The position numbers and the translations under genes are program-made. The notes beneath the pieces were generated by a model. That model worked only from the letters and a program-made list of their open reading frames with translations. It ran no database searches and was not told the DNA's origin. Shown here in pieces: positions 25,261 to 33,184 of a stretch of 64,000 nt of DNA (position 1 is its first letter; the number at the start of each line of letters is the position of its first letter). The stretch comes from Bacteroidetes bacterium 43-16. GTDB lineage: Bacteria; Bacteroidota; Bacteroidia; Chitinophagales; Chitinophagaceae. The DNA lies in NCBI GenBank assembly GCA_001897525.1, contig MKTB01000015.1, positions 248,001 through 312,000 on the forward strand. Reading direction: 5' to 3'.

Positions 25261-28200
25261 TTATTTTTTAACCAGCTTAAAGGTACTTGCAGCACCACTT
25301 TCGCTCCTGATGATAACGGTATAGATACCTTCAGGAAGTGTTGCAATATTTAAGCTGCTGTTATTGGCATCTACCTCAGCAGTCATCATCACTCTTCCGG
25401 TCACATCATATAAAGCTACAGTATGCTTAGCTGATAAACCTAAAACAGTAACTGAATTGCTTGCCGGGTTAGGATAGATACTTAAACCGGAATTTTTAAT
25501 GTTGACCATACGCACTTCTGAAATGCTGAATACGCCATCAAAATCCAGTTGTTTCAACCTGTAATAAACATTACCCGGTGTTACTTCTTTATCTGTAGCC
25601 AGGTAATCTAATTTTTCTTTAGATTGACCATTAGCTGCTTTACTTGCTTCGAAGATCACTTCTTTCCATGATTTGGCATCAAAACTTCTTTCGATAGCAA
25701 ATCCTTTATTGTTGCTTTCAAACAATGTGCTCCAGGTCAGCGTTACATTACGGTCGTTTGCCGTTGCATTAAAGCCGATCAGTGAAACCGGTAAAGGAGT
25801 AGTAGTCGTAATTGAATAAGCTACTGCAGAACTTGTTGCACCTGCTTTATCAATAATAGAATAGGTAAAGGCAAACGGAGTACCGGCAGAACCACCGCCG
25901 TTTTGTGCATAGATCACCATTTTGGCAGGATCGAAATTATCAATTCTTGCTGTAGCTGTTCCTGCAACGACTTCCTGGATACCGGTAGTACCGCCAAAGT
26001 TGTAATACAATTTAGTCCTGGTATTGATGCTATTAATCCTGAAGCTGCTGCCTGTAGAACAAGCTGCTGCTGCCGGACAATCTTCGGGATCTGTACCGCT
26101 TAATGAGCCGATCGCTGCATTGGACATTTGAATGTGTGCATAACCAACCAAAGTAGGGTATCCACTTAATGATCCGGAAGGCGGAGCATAGTTAAATGAA
26201 CTGTTGGATACACTATATGATTTCGCATCTGCGGTTGGTGTACGTTGGATACCGAAGTTAGTATTTACTTTATTCGTAGTCACGGTTCCCAGGTCTAGTA
26301 CATTTGTTGTATTGGTAGTTGAAGCCGTACCATTGTTATTGACACCGGTAGCTACCCATCCTGTTGTATTAGAACCTGCAGTCAGGGTGGAGGTGACAGC
26401 AGGAGCCGTAGTGCCTGAAGTCAGGATCAATTTATAGCCTGCACCACTTGGTATATTAGTGAACGCATAAGTACCGTCTGCATTAACGCGCATAGAGGCT
26501 ACTACTTTGTTATCTGAAGTGCTGACCACACTGGCAAAAAGGTCTGATGTAGTGGCAACACTATTACCTGAATTGGTACTGTTTTTATCGCCGCTTACCG
26601 GCTTTTCTGAATTGTTCAATATGGCATCGCCATTCGCATCATTCCACACCTGGCCGCTGATATTGGCACCGAAAGTCATAGTAGCAGTACCGTTAGCCGT
26701 ACTTGCCTGACCTGCATTATCTACAGATTTAAAAGTAATCACGACACTACCTGGTCCGTCAAAGTTAGGATCAACAGTGATCGTTTGCGTAGGCGTACCG
26801 GAAGTATTGGTAGGAACCAGGATGCCAGCCGGAGGCCATGTTGTACTGTTGTAGCTCGTTCCGTTAATCACAATAGTAGTTGTATTAGTAGGGAAAGATA
26901 CGATACGGATATTGCTGATGCTACCGCCATCATAATCAGAGCTTGCTGTTGTATTGCTAAATGTATTAGCCGGTACCGTTACCTGAGTTGTTCCGCCAGG
27001 GTTTCCTGCTGTATTCGCACCTGCACCTACTTCCGGTAAGCGCTGTATACCGAAGTTATGGCTGGTTTTATTAGCATCCAGTACTATAGACAGGATACCA
27101 TCTGCAGTAGCATCGATACCTACGTTAGCGGTAGTACCTATTTGCTCGCCTACATTGCTCCATCCGGCAGGTAAAGTCACCTGGGTAGCATAGTTCAATT
27201 TGGTATTCACCGTTAACTGAGTACTGCTGATCACTACATTGTAGTTGGCACCAGGAATATTGGTAAAGCTGTAAGCTCCGTTTGTACCCACTGTAGCTAC
27301 TGCGCGGATCACGCTGTCAGAAGACACCATGTAAGCATATAAGGTCGGTAAAGCGATCGGGTTGGTAGCAGACTGGTCGATCAGGTTATTGCTTCTTCCG
27401 TTCACGTCATTGAAGACACTACCGGTTACACTGAAACATCCGAAAGTAACATTCACCAATTGGCCATCAGCTTCCAGAGCCCAGCCCCAGGTATTCAATA
27501 CACGTATGTTACCAAAATCATCACATTGGTTATCATTCGCATCATTTTGGCCTCCTCCCCTGGTTACAGTTGGAGCTGGCGAAACATTAGCAAAGTTTCC
27601 ATCTCCGTTCCAGGCACGGGTAGGGCTGGTAAGCGAAGAAACTGTTCCTACAAATGAGTTATTGATACCTTTTCCTGTTACATTTATATTATTATTAGAA
27701 CAGGCTCCCGGAGTTACCGTTGCAGGAAGACTATCATCATCCCAGTACAACCTGTTAGACGGTGAGCTCAATGGTGCTATGGTTTGAATATACATACCAT
27801 CGGCATTCACCTCAGCATCATAAATAGGGAGGTTAAAACGACCTCTTCGGTAAGTAGCAGAAATTTTTACGGCAGTTCCCTGGGCCAGGTTATTACCTAA
27901 TCCATCTTTACCATCCCAGGTAATGCTACCCGGACCGGCAGGGCGGTTAAAAGCTTCCAGTACAAAGTCACGGGTACCGGGTGTATAGCCGGCAGCTCCG
28001 TCAATATCAAATACAATCCTTACATCACCGGCTTCAGGCATAGTATAATTAGCCGTCAGGTTACTACCCGGGCAACCGGTAATAGGTACCGCTCCAAAAG
28101 CAGGAGAGCCACTGATCTGGGCAATCGGGTATAAGGTGGCATTCGGCTGGTTTAAGAAAACCTTAAAGCCTTTTGTCAATGGGACATTGGCAGAACCAGA

Positions 28201-29079
28201 CTCTTTCGATCTACGGGATTGTGCCCAGCTAAGGTTAGCGGCAGTATCCACACCATAATTAGTAAAGGCAATATCATAAGCCAGTGGTGCCAGACCTGCC
28301 GTGGTAGATACAAAACCCAGCTTGATCAGGGTAGAATCATGAGAATAGGAGTAAAAAGCAGGTGCTGCTTTTGCCGTAGAAGTCAGGATCTCCGCAGAGT
28401 TGATAGCTAATAAACCCCAGTTCTGAGAAAATACACGGCCGGTAAATTTCTGAGTAGTACTCGCTACGGTAATGTCCCAGAATGAAGCCCTGAATATCTG
28501 GTTATTAGCAGTTGCTACAGCGGTAGCATCCGTTCCATTCCCCGTTACTTTATAAAATACCATGGAATACTCCCCGTTCATTGTAGGGGTGAAGCTTAAA
28601 GGTGTATAACCATTGCTTGTAGTGAGGATATTAGGACCATTGACAGCCTGTGTAAAGTTAGCAATGTAGCCATTTGTCGTGTTGTCAAACCGCTGCCTGG
28701 CTGCCGTCACTTCATTACCGTTCGGATCGTAGATACGCATCCATACGTTAGCGCCGTTTTCCGCACCTATCACTCCGATATTACCATATTCTCTCCACTT
28801 AAAGCCATAGTAGATCTTCTCTGTATTAAAGTTCGAAATCCGAACCCTAACCCTGTTCTCTTCAATGTTACTCAGGTAAGGGCCGGTACCCCTGCTTGCC
28901 CAAATCAATAATGCAGAATTGGTATTGGCATCATTGTTAGAAATTTCTTTCGTTCCTTCAGCGAAAGTGTTGCCTGCAGCTAATGCAAGACCACCAAAGA
29001 CTAAAGCAAGCCTTCGGAGCTTGGCGGCGAAATTTCGCCTGCCCGGATTTAATGTTACGTGTTTAAAAGTGTTGTTCAT
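25261..29079 (-). CDS. Large secreted SdrD-B-like protein with T9SS type A sorting domain
   Basis: A 1272-residue surface or secreted protein. ATG at 29079 gives an unusually long basic N-region (MNNTFKHVTLNPGRRNFAAK then LRR) before the hydrophobic core LALVFGGLALAAGNTFA and EGTK; the upstream start at 29118 would be longer still. The middle has at least two carboxypeptidase/SdrD-B-like modules (VTGSVFNDVNGRSNN..., ISGQVWNDANGDAILNN...), each ending NFGIQR(L/T)P. It also has a gliding-type beta domain (LPVSLIGFNATANDRNVTLTW) and ends with a type IX sorting domain (SIYPNPASNSVTVLG ... FKLVKK). T9SS cargo is exported to the surface and usually anchored there. Adhesion is a guess. It is preceded by a long gene-free region. 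Confidence 0.88.
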   Translation of the reverse strand: MNNTFKHVTLNPGRRNFAAKLRRLALVFGGLALAAGNTFAEGTKEISNNDANTNSALLIWASRGTGPYLSNIEENRVRVRISNFNTEKIYYGFKWREYGNIGVIGAENGANVWMRIYDPNGNEVTAARQRFDNTTNGYIANFTQAVNGPNILTTSNGYTPLSFTPTMNGEYSMVFYKVTGNGTDATAVATANNQIFRASFWDITVASTTQKFTGRVFSQNWGLLAINSAEILTSTAKAAPAFYSYSHDSTLIKLGFVSTTAGLAPLAYDIAFTNYGVDTAANLSWAQSRRSKESGSANVPLTKGFKVFLNQPNATLYPIAQISGSPAFGAVPITGCPGSNLTANYTMPEAGDVRIVFDIDGAAGYTPGTRDFVLEAFNRPAGPGSITWDGKDGLGNNLAQGTAVKISATYRRGRFNLPIYDAEVNADGMYIQTIAPLSSPSNRLYWDDDSLPATVTPGACSNNNINVTGKGINNSFVGTVSSLTSPTRAWNGDGNFANVSPAPTVTRGGGQNDANDNQCDDFGNIRVLNTWGWALEADGQLVNVTFGCFSVTGSVFNDVNGRSNNLIDQSATNPIALPTLYAYMVSSDSVIRAVATVGTNGAYSFTNIPGANYNVVISSTQLTVNTKLNYATQVTLPAGWSNVGEQIGTTANVGIDATADGILSIVLDANKTSHNFGIQRLPEVGAGANTAGNPGGTTQVTVPANTFSNTTASSDYDGGSISNIRIVSFPTNTTTIVINGTSYNSTTWPPAGILVPTNTSGTPTQTITVDPNFDGPGSVVITFKSVDNAGQASTANGTATMTFGANISGQVWNDANGDAILNNSEKPVSGDKNSTNSGNSVATTSDLFASVVSTSDNKVVASMRVNADGTYAFTNIPSGAGYKLILTSGTTAPAVTSTLTAGSNTTGWVATGVNNNGTASTTNTTNVLDLGTVTTNKVNTNFGIQRTPTADAKSYSVSNSSFNYAPPSGSLSGYPTLVGYAHIQMSNAAIGSLSGTDPEDCPAAAACSTGSSFRINSINTRTKLYYNFGGTTGIQEVVAGTATARIDNFDPAKMVIYAQNGGGSAGTPFAFTYSIIDKAGATSSAVAYSITTTTPLPVSLIGFNATANDRNVTLTWSTLFESNNKGFAIERSFDAKSWKEVIFEASKAANGQSKEKLDYLATDKEVTPGNVYYRLKQLDFDGVFSISEVRMVNIKNSGLSIYPNPASNSVTVLGLSAKHTVALYDVTGRVMMTAEVDANNSSLNIATLPEGIYTVIIRSESGAASTFKLVKK

Positions 29080-29232
29080 ACTACTTTTTTTGTTTGAAAA
29101 TATCTTAGCACTCCCCATCGTGAAGGGGGAAGCGTTTTTAATGTATTTGTGAACGTGATACTTTATTAACCGATCGAAAGCTCAATCTATACCCGGAATG
29201 TTTATAAAAGAAAGGCAGTAGACGATACCCGC

Positions 29233-29274
29233 TTTCTATTGCATCATAAGGCAATAGAAAATTGTACGTACAAT
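29233..29274. promoter_or_regulatory. Hairpin plus 14-bp palindrome upstream of the T9SS cargo gene
   Basis: A ten-bp stem TTTCTATTGC / GCAATAGAAA (29233-29242, 29251-29260) is followed at once by the perfect palindrome ATTGTACGTACAAT (29261-29274). They lie 150-200 bp upstream of the cargo start, where an operator or leader structure would be. No known regulator site is matched. Confidence 0.35.
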
Positions 29275-29372
29275 GACATTATTTAACAATAATGATCCAT
29301 GTACCGATGTCTGCAGACTCAATAATACCGGGCTTTAAAGCACACGAGGGCCTGTATTAAACCCTGAAAAAA

Positions 29373-29501
29373 TCAGGTGTCAATAAATGCCAATTTATAA
29401 GATAGAATAAGATCGCCGGAGGGCATTACCCGCATTCGGCCATGAGCAGAAATCCTTCGTCGCTGAGGACGAATGGAATGTTTTGTAAAATGTTTGTTCA
29501 T
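29373..29501 (-). pseudogene. Short reading frame resembling the N-terminus of the downstream T9SS cargo gene
   Basis: A 42-codon frame starting with ATG at 29501. Its first residues MNKHFTKHSIRPQRRRIS resemble the start of the large cargo protein (MNNTFKHVTLNPGRRNFA), and the DNA before both start codons is a similar T-rich tract on the plus strand (gttcatacta followed by T7-T9). After about 20 residues the frame loses the hydrophobic core and ends. I read it as a remnant of a duplicated paralogue rather than a working gene; a leader peptide is an alternative. Confidence 0.4.
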
Positions 29502-30011
29502 ACTATTTCTTTTTTTTTGATAAATATTTTCTCGCATTTGTGTCCACAGGACCGCATTTGCTCAAAACTATATGTTTATCAGAATTCTAATGGAATGTAA
29601 AAGCTCCGGCGATATAAATCGGAGGTGCTTAGGGGTAATTATTGCTATATGACTGCACATTACATCACACATATGTAATCATATTCACTCAAATTTGGGC
29701 ATTCAAGACTATATCCTTCGATATAAGTTCCACTAAGAAGGCTGACTCAAAAATATGTACGTTTTAGTATTTATATAGTCAAAATAAGTACTAAAATATA
29801 CTCAAATGCAAAACTATACCCTTTGATTCAAACAGCCAAAGCATTAAATATATACATTATTTTACAATATTTAATATATTAATTAACATTAACTTCAATA
29901 ATAACATGATTACTCTATGAAAAAAGTGGAGTACTGTGTGGAAAAATAAGCTTGCTATGATATACCAGCACTACTCCAATATAATTGACACAAAAAGAAC
30001 AATGATATGCC
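29502..30011. other. A/T-rich gene-free region
   Basis: About 510 bp with no plausible coding frame. It is clearly more A/T-rich than the surroundings, above all 29640-29960. It contains a weak inverted repeat near 29603-29634 (CTCCG / CGGAG) but no RNA gene I can recognise. It separates the T9SS cargo unit from the ChaN-like gene and probably holds promoters for both. Confidence 0.5.
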
Positions 30012-30019
30012 TAAATTTG
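30012..30019 (+). promoter_or_regulatory. Candidate -7 box (TAAATTTG) of the ChaN-like gene
   Basis: TAAATTTG fits TAnnTTTG and lies 33 bp before the start codon at 30053. A TTG at 29985-29987 may be the -33 element, although 27 bp between box starts is long. Confidence 0.45.
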
Positions 30020-30052
30020 CAGCTTTAAATGCTACAAAAAACTGCTGATACA

Positions 30053-30913
30053 ATGAAAGACTTACTGTTTACCTTCTTCTGTGCTACTTTTTTCGTTTTG
30101 CAAGCAAGTGCCCAGACCTCCAAAGAGCTTTATGAGATCTATGATACAAAATCGGGGAATAAAATAGACTGGGATACCTGGGTGACCAAAAACCTCGCTG
30201 AGCAGCAGATCATACTTTGGGGAGAGGAACACAATGACAGTATCGGCCATCTTCTACAAAAGGATATGCTGCAATCTTTACAAGAGCACAGCAAGAGCAC
30301 ACCGCTAGCCTTCTCTATGGAAATGTTCCAAACGGATGTGCAATTGATCATGGATGAATATCTTTCCGGCTGGATCAGTGAAAAGAATTTTAAAACCGAG
30401 AGCCGTGTCTGGAACAACTATAAAGATTATGCAGCAATGGTTAATTTTTCCAAAGAAAATAAAATCCCGGTGATCTGCGCCAATACGCCCTCACGCTATA
30501 CCAACATGGTGACCCGGGGCAATTTCAAGGCTTTGGATGTGTTACCTAAGCATACCAAAAAGGCTTATTTACCGCCTTTCCCCCTGGATACTTTAAGCGG
30601 TCGCTATGCAGAAAAATTCCTGGAAGCTATGGGTGGTCATGTGAATCCTAATATGTTCATTTACCAGTCACAAAATCTCTGGGATGCCACCATGGCGCAC
30701 AATATCTTAAAGGCTTCAAAAAAGCATCGTGTTTTTCATATAGTAGGCCGTTTCCACACGGATGAATACCAGGGAACTGCTGCACGTGTATTAAAAGGGA
30801 CAAAGAAGAAAGTAGCTACGGTATCCTGCTTCCCTGCTGCTACCTATAAAGCTGATGAATACAAAAAGCTGGCAGACTATGTGGTGCTCACAAAAGGAGC
30901 ACAGCCGGAATAA
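30053..30913 (+). CDS. ChaN-family haem-binding-like exported protein
   Basis: A 286-residue protein with a signal peptide (MKDLLFTFFCATFFVLQASA before QTSKE) and a DUF399/ChaN domain. Visible family blocks are ILWGEEHNDSIGHLLQKDML, AFSMEMFQTDVQ, IPVICANTPSRYTNMV, QNLWDATMAHNI and VFHIVGRFHTDEYQG. ChaN of Campylobacter is an iron-regulated lipoprotein that binds haem between two subunits; here the usual lipobox Cys is missing, so it may be soluble in the periplasm. The start at 30053 fits the signal peptide. It ends 6 bp from the end of the convergent DUF692 enzyme gene. A link between the two through iron is possible but only inferred. Confidence 0.85.
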   Translation: MKDLLFTFFCATFFVLQASAQTSKELYEIYDTKSGNKIDWDTWVTKNLAEQQIILWGEEHNDSIGHLLQKDMLQSLQEHSKSTPLAFSMEMFQTDVQLIMDEYLSGWISEKNFKTESRVWNNYKDYAAMVNFSKENKIPVICANTPSRYTNMVTRGNFKALDVLPKHTKKAYLPPFPLDTLSGRYAEKFLEAMGGHVNPNMFIYQSQNLWDATMAHNILKASKKHRVFHIVGRFHTDEYQGTAARVLKGTKKKVATVSCFPAATYKADEYKKLADYVVLTKGAQPE

Positions 30914-30919
30914 TTCCGC

Positions 30920-32059
30920 CTATTTCCATTTTTGTGCTATATGGATAGCCGTATCTACCATGGCAGGATGCCAGTTTTCTATATGCCAGTCGCTGCCGGC
31001 CAGGGAAGTGTGCTGCATCTTATCGATCACATCTTTATGATCCGATGCTGTTTCCAGGATATGGCTGATGATCTGCTGCTGGGCAAATAATGCCTCATCT
31101 GAAAGCGCCGCCGGGGCAAGCTGAATCTGATCTGCCCGGAAAGCGGCAATATCCCTCGGCCATTGCTGTTGCCGGTTGTACTGCTCTATGATGGTTTTCA
31201 TCGTATTGAAATCCTGCTGAAACTGTACTCTTTGGGCAGGGCTGCTCAATGCGATACCCAACTGCTCCAATACAACAAATTTCAAATTAGGGCATTGTGC
31301 TAAGGCCATTCGCAATAGTTCAAACACTGCTGCAGGCACGGCATCATCATGGGTATCTCTTCTCACTTTCATGAAAGGAGCCTGGGGATGCGACTCCCAG
31401 GAGCCACCGGAAATATGTATTTCCCGGACTTTATCCAAGGGATACAATGCCAGTAATGTGGCTATATCCAGGTTAAAATTATGTAGCTGGCAGTACAGGT
31501 TATGCAAATCGAGAATGATGAACCCGTTCACAGGTGTTAGGAGTTCATCCAGGAACCGGCCTTGTATCTTCACTTCCTCCAGGTCGTAGGCAAAGGCCAG
31601 GTTTTCCAGCCCTACCGGGCATTGAGCAGCATCGGCAATCCGGCTGATCCGGTCCCGGCCAATGGCTAAGGTACTAGGTGTATAAGGCACACTCAGGGGT
31701 GCTCCCTTGTGAAAGTCCTGGCCGGTCATAAATCCAAAATGCTCGGTAATATGATCAAATTGATATACTTTAGTCAAAGCACTCAGGCGCTTGAGCCAGG
31801 CTTGCTGAGCTTCGGAAAAGCGGCCGGAGAACAGGGAGAAGAAGACCCCGTGCCCTACCAGCCTTTCGGCATCACTATAGGCCAGCAGGAGCTCATGAAA
31901 CCAATCCGGCACCTGGTAATTACGTGCATGAAGGGCATCAAATGACCATTCCAGGCCACCTACCACACCGGCTTCAAATAAAGGTAAGGATGCCGATAAC
32001 ATATCGGCATCCAGGTTACAAGCTATGCTCGGTATTATTCCTTCAATCATTTGTTCCAT
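30920..32059 (-). CDS. DUF692/MNIO-family peptide-modifying oxidase with C-terminal extension
   Basis: A 379-residue protein. Residues 1-275 match the DUF692 TIM-barrel family of multinuclear non-heme iron oxidases (MbnB, TglH, ChrH). Candidate metal ligands and conserved blocks are H70 (VGHGVFFS), H103, E106 and H107 (DHITEHFGF), E152-N153 (GLENL), D184, H186 and N187 (ILDLHNLY), H215 (EIHISGG), D235, H237 and D238 (DTHDDAVP) and E265 (VLEQ). These enzymes rearrange Cys or Asp in ribosomal precursor peptides. Residues 276-379 are an extra helical region ending HIENWHPAMVDTAIHIAQKWK, with no match I know; it could replace the separate partner protein (MbnC or TglI type), which is absent here. 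Its ATG directly abuts the stop codon of the third precursor gene. Confidence 0.88.
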   Translation of the reverse strand: MEQMIEGIIPSIACNLDADMLSASLPLFEAGVVGGLEWSFDALHARNYQVPDWFHELLLAYSDAERLVGHGVFFSLFSGRFSEAQQAWLKRLSALTKVYQFDHITEHFGFMTGQDFHKGAPLSVPYTPSTLAIGRDRISRIADAAQCPVGLENLAFAYDLEEVKIQGRFLDELLTPVNGFIILDLHNLYCQLHNFNLDIATLLALYPLDKVREIHISGGSWESHPQAPFMKVRRDTHDDAVPAAVFELLRMALAQCPNLKFVVLEQLGIALSSPAQRVQFQQDFNTMKTIIEQYNRQQQWPRDIAAFRADQIQLAPAALSDEALFAQQQIISHILETASDHKDVIDKMQHTSLAGSDWHIENWHPAMVDTAIHIAQKWK

Positions 32060-32236
32060 TTATCCCATACCACAGGCCGGGCAATAGTCCGGGTTAGGTT
32101 TTCCAGAGTCATCAATAGTTTTTGTACCGGATTTTTTCTCCGGAACGACATCGTCTTTTTTGTTGCATGAAGTCATGCTACCGGCGATCAGCAGACCTAT
32201 GGTCATAGAGCCGATCAGTTTTTTTGAAAGTTTCAT
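32060..32236 (-). CDS. Candidate RiPP precursor 3 (C-terminal CPACGMG)
   Basis: A 58-residue peptide. ATG at 32236 gives MKLSKKLIGSMTIGLLIAGS with lipobox-like MTSC (Cys24), then a short polar linker (NKKDDVVPEKKSGTKTIDD) and the tail PNPDYCPACGMG. The TAA stop is followed directly by the ATG of the DUF692 enzyme, so the two are translationally coupled. The tail is the same as in the neighbouring precursor 2 and similar to precursor 1, which suggests the two Cys near the C-terminus are the modification site. The signal region is homologous to that of precursor 2. A plain small lipoprotein is the alternative reading. Confidence 0.8.
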   Translation of the reverse strand: MKLSKKLIGSMTIGLLIAGSMTSCNKKDDVVPEKKSGTKTIDDSGKPNPDYCPACGMG

Positions 32237-32316
32237 ATTTATGGTTTTAAAGGGGTACGCGGGCATTATTACCCTGTACCCTATAAGACGTTAAAAAAGA
32301 AACATTGCTTAGTATC

Positions 32317-32511
32317 TTAGCCCATGCCGCAAGCCGGGCAATCATCAGGATTCCTGAGTACAGGTACACTTCCGGTATCCTCCCGGCCTATCGCCGGGTG
32401 CTGTCCCTGAGTCTCAGGTTGTTGCTTCACTGGCTGCCCCGTATCACAGGAGGCTACTGCGAGGCTTAATCCTAATGCTACGCTGCTCAAAAGTTTATTA
32501 TCCAGTTTCAT
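32317..32511 (-). CDS. Candidate RiPP precursor 2 (C-terminal CPACGMG)
   Basis: A 64-residue peptide. From ATG at 32511 it reads MKLDNKLLSSVALGLSLAVA with a lipobox-like VASC (Cys22), a polar Gln/Pro/Gly linker, and the tail RNPDDCPACGMG at the very C-terminus. The pattern MKL-x2-KL-x2-S-x3-GL is shared with precursor 3. It starts 11 bp after the stop of precursor 1 and ends 80 bp before precursor 3, in the same operon. The lipobox would anchor the mature peptide to a membrane with the modified tail free; that is inference. Confidence 0.8.
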   Translation of the reverse strand: MKLDNKLLSSVALGLSLAVASCDTGQPVKQQPETQGQHPAIGREDTGSVPVLRNPDDCPACGMG

Positions 32512-32522
32512 CTTATTTTTAT

Positions 32523-32798
32523 TTAGCCCCTGCCACAAGTGATACAGGGATGTTTATCAATTACTCCTGTTGAGTCGTTTATTGCCTGTACTACAGGACT
32601 TGTTGCCGTATGCTGCGGCCGATAGCTGACACCGGGGTTTGGCTTAGGACAGTTGACCTGTAAGGTATCTTTTTGCTGATGTGTTTTCACAGGAGCTTTC
32701 TTTCCTTTTTGTGCAGCAGCTTCTGTATGCGTTGCTGCCAGGCTTATTGTGCCTAGTCCAATCAGTACGCCTTGCAGGATATTTTTTGAAATGATCAT
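32523..32798 (-). CDS. Candidate RiPP precursor 1 (C-terminal CITCGRG)
   Basis: A 91-residue peptide, first in the operon. It has a signal peptide (MIISKNILQGVLIGLGTISL, then a cleavage region TEAAA before QKGKK) without a lipobox, a basic linker, one extra Cys in VNCPKPNPGVSYRP, and the tail DKHPCITCGRG at the C-terminus. The C-x2-C-G-x-G tail is the feature shared with precursors 2 and 3, although the rest of the sequence differs. The PNP of the linker also recurs in precursor 3. Upstream is the atpDC terminator, so the operon has its own promoter, which I could not place. Confidence 0.78.
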   Translation of the reverse strand: MIISKNILQGVLIGLGTISLAATHTEAAAQKGKKAPVKTHQQKDTLQVNCPKPNPGVSYRPQHTATSPVVQAINDSTGVIDKHPCITCGRG

Positions 32799-32854
32799 AT
32801 ACCGGGTGTTTTTGTTCTTTTAAGATGCAACAAGGCCGGGTATTCCATAAGCAA

Positions 32855-32887
32855 AATCGGGAAGACCCGTTTTGGATCTTCCCGATT
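32855..32887 (-). terminator. Terminator of the atpD-atpC operon
   Basis: AATCGGGAAGA (32855-32865) pairs with TCTTCCCGATT (32877-32887), and the minus-strand transcript continues TTTTGCTT. It separates atpDC from the peptide operon. Confidence 0.82.
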
Positions 32888-32908
32888 GATTAAAATTTAA
32901 AGTCTTTT

Positions 32909-33169
32909 TTATTCAGCAGCAGTTGCTCCTTCTAAAAGCACAGATGTTTTATTGTTTAAAACCTCTACAAAACCTCCAGAGATCTGGAAATGTTCTGTTT
33001 TAGTCTGGGCTTTATCAATAATTATTTTCATTTTGCCTTCGCCCAAAGCAGCTACCATTGCAGCGTGGTTTTCCAGGATCTCGAAAGAACCTTCTACACC
33101 GGGTAATTGTACCCCATACACTTCACCGCTATAAATTGCCTTTTCCGGAGTTAATATTTCTAAATGCAT
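32909..33169 (-). CDS. atpC: F-type ATP synthase epsilon subunit, short form
   Basis: An 86-residue epsilon subunit containing only the N-terminal beta-sandwich (MHLEILTPEKAIYSGEVYGVQLPGVEGSFEIL, ISGGFVEV). The C-terminal two-helix domain that inhibits ATP hydrolysis in E. coli is missing, as is usual in Bacteroidota. It lies in the central stalk of F1. It is co-directional with atpD, and the two form a unit separate from the rest of the atp genes, an arrangement seen in this phylum. Confidence 0.95.
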   Translation of the reverse strand: MHLEILTPEKAIYSGEVYGVQLPGVEGSFEILENHAAMVAALGEGKMKIIIDKAQTKTEHFQISGGFVEVLNNKTSVLLEGATAAE

Positions 33170-33184
33170 ACCTTTAAGTTTAGC

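Noticed and set aside
26204-27787. Plus-strand frames inside the large T9SS cargo gene
   Set aside because: They are mirror frames of a gene with a signal peptide, known modules and a sorting domain on the minus strand.
29120-30052. An RNA gene or riboswitch in the long gene-free region
   Set aside because: No known conserved core, long stable fold or tRNA-like structure could be recognised by eye; only a hairpin and a palindrome are reported.
32060-32798. The three small peptides as ordinary unrelated lipoproteins
   Set aside because: The identical C-terminal tail, with diverged linkers, and the coupling to a DUF692 gene argue for a RiPP role; kept as the alternative in the entries.
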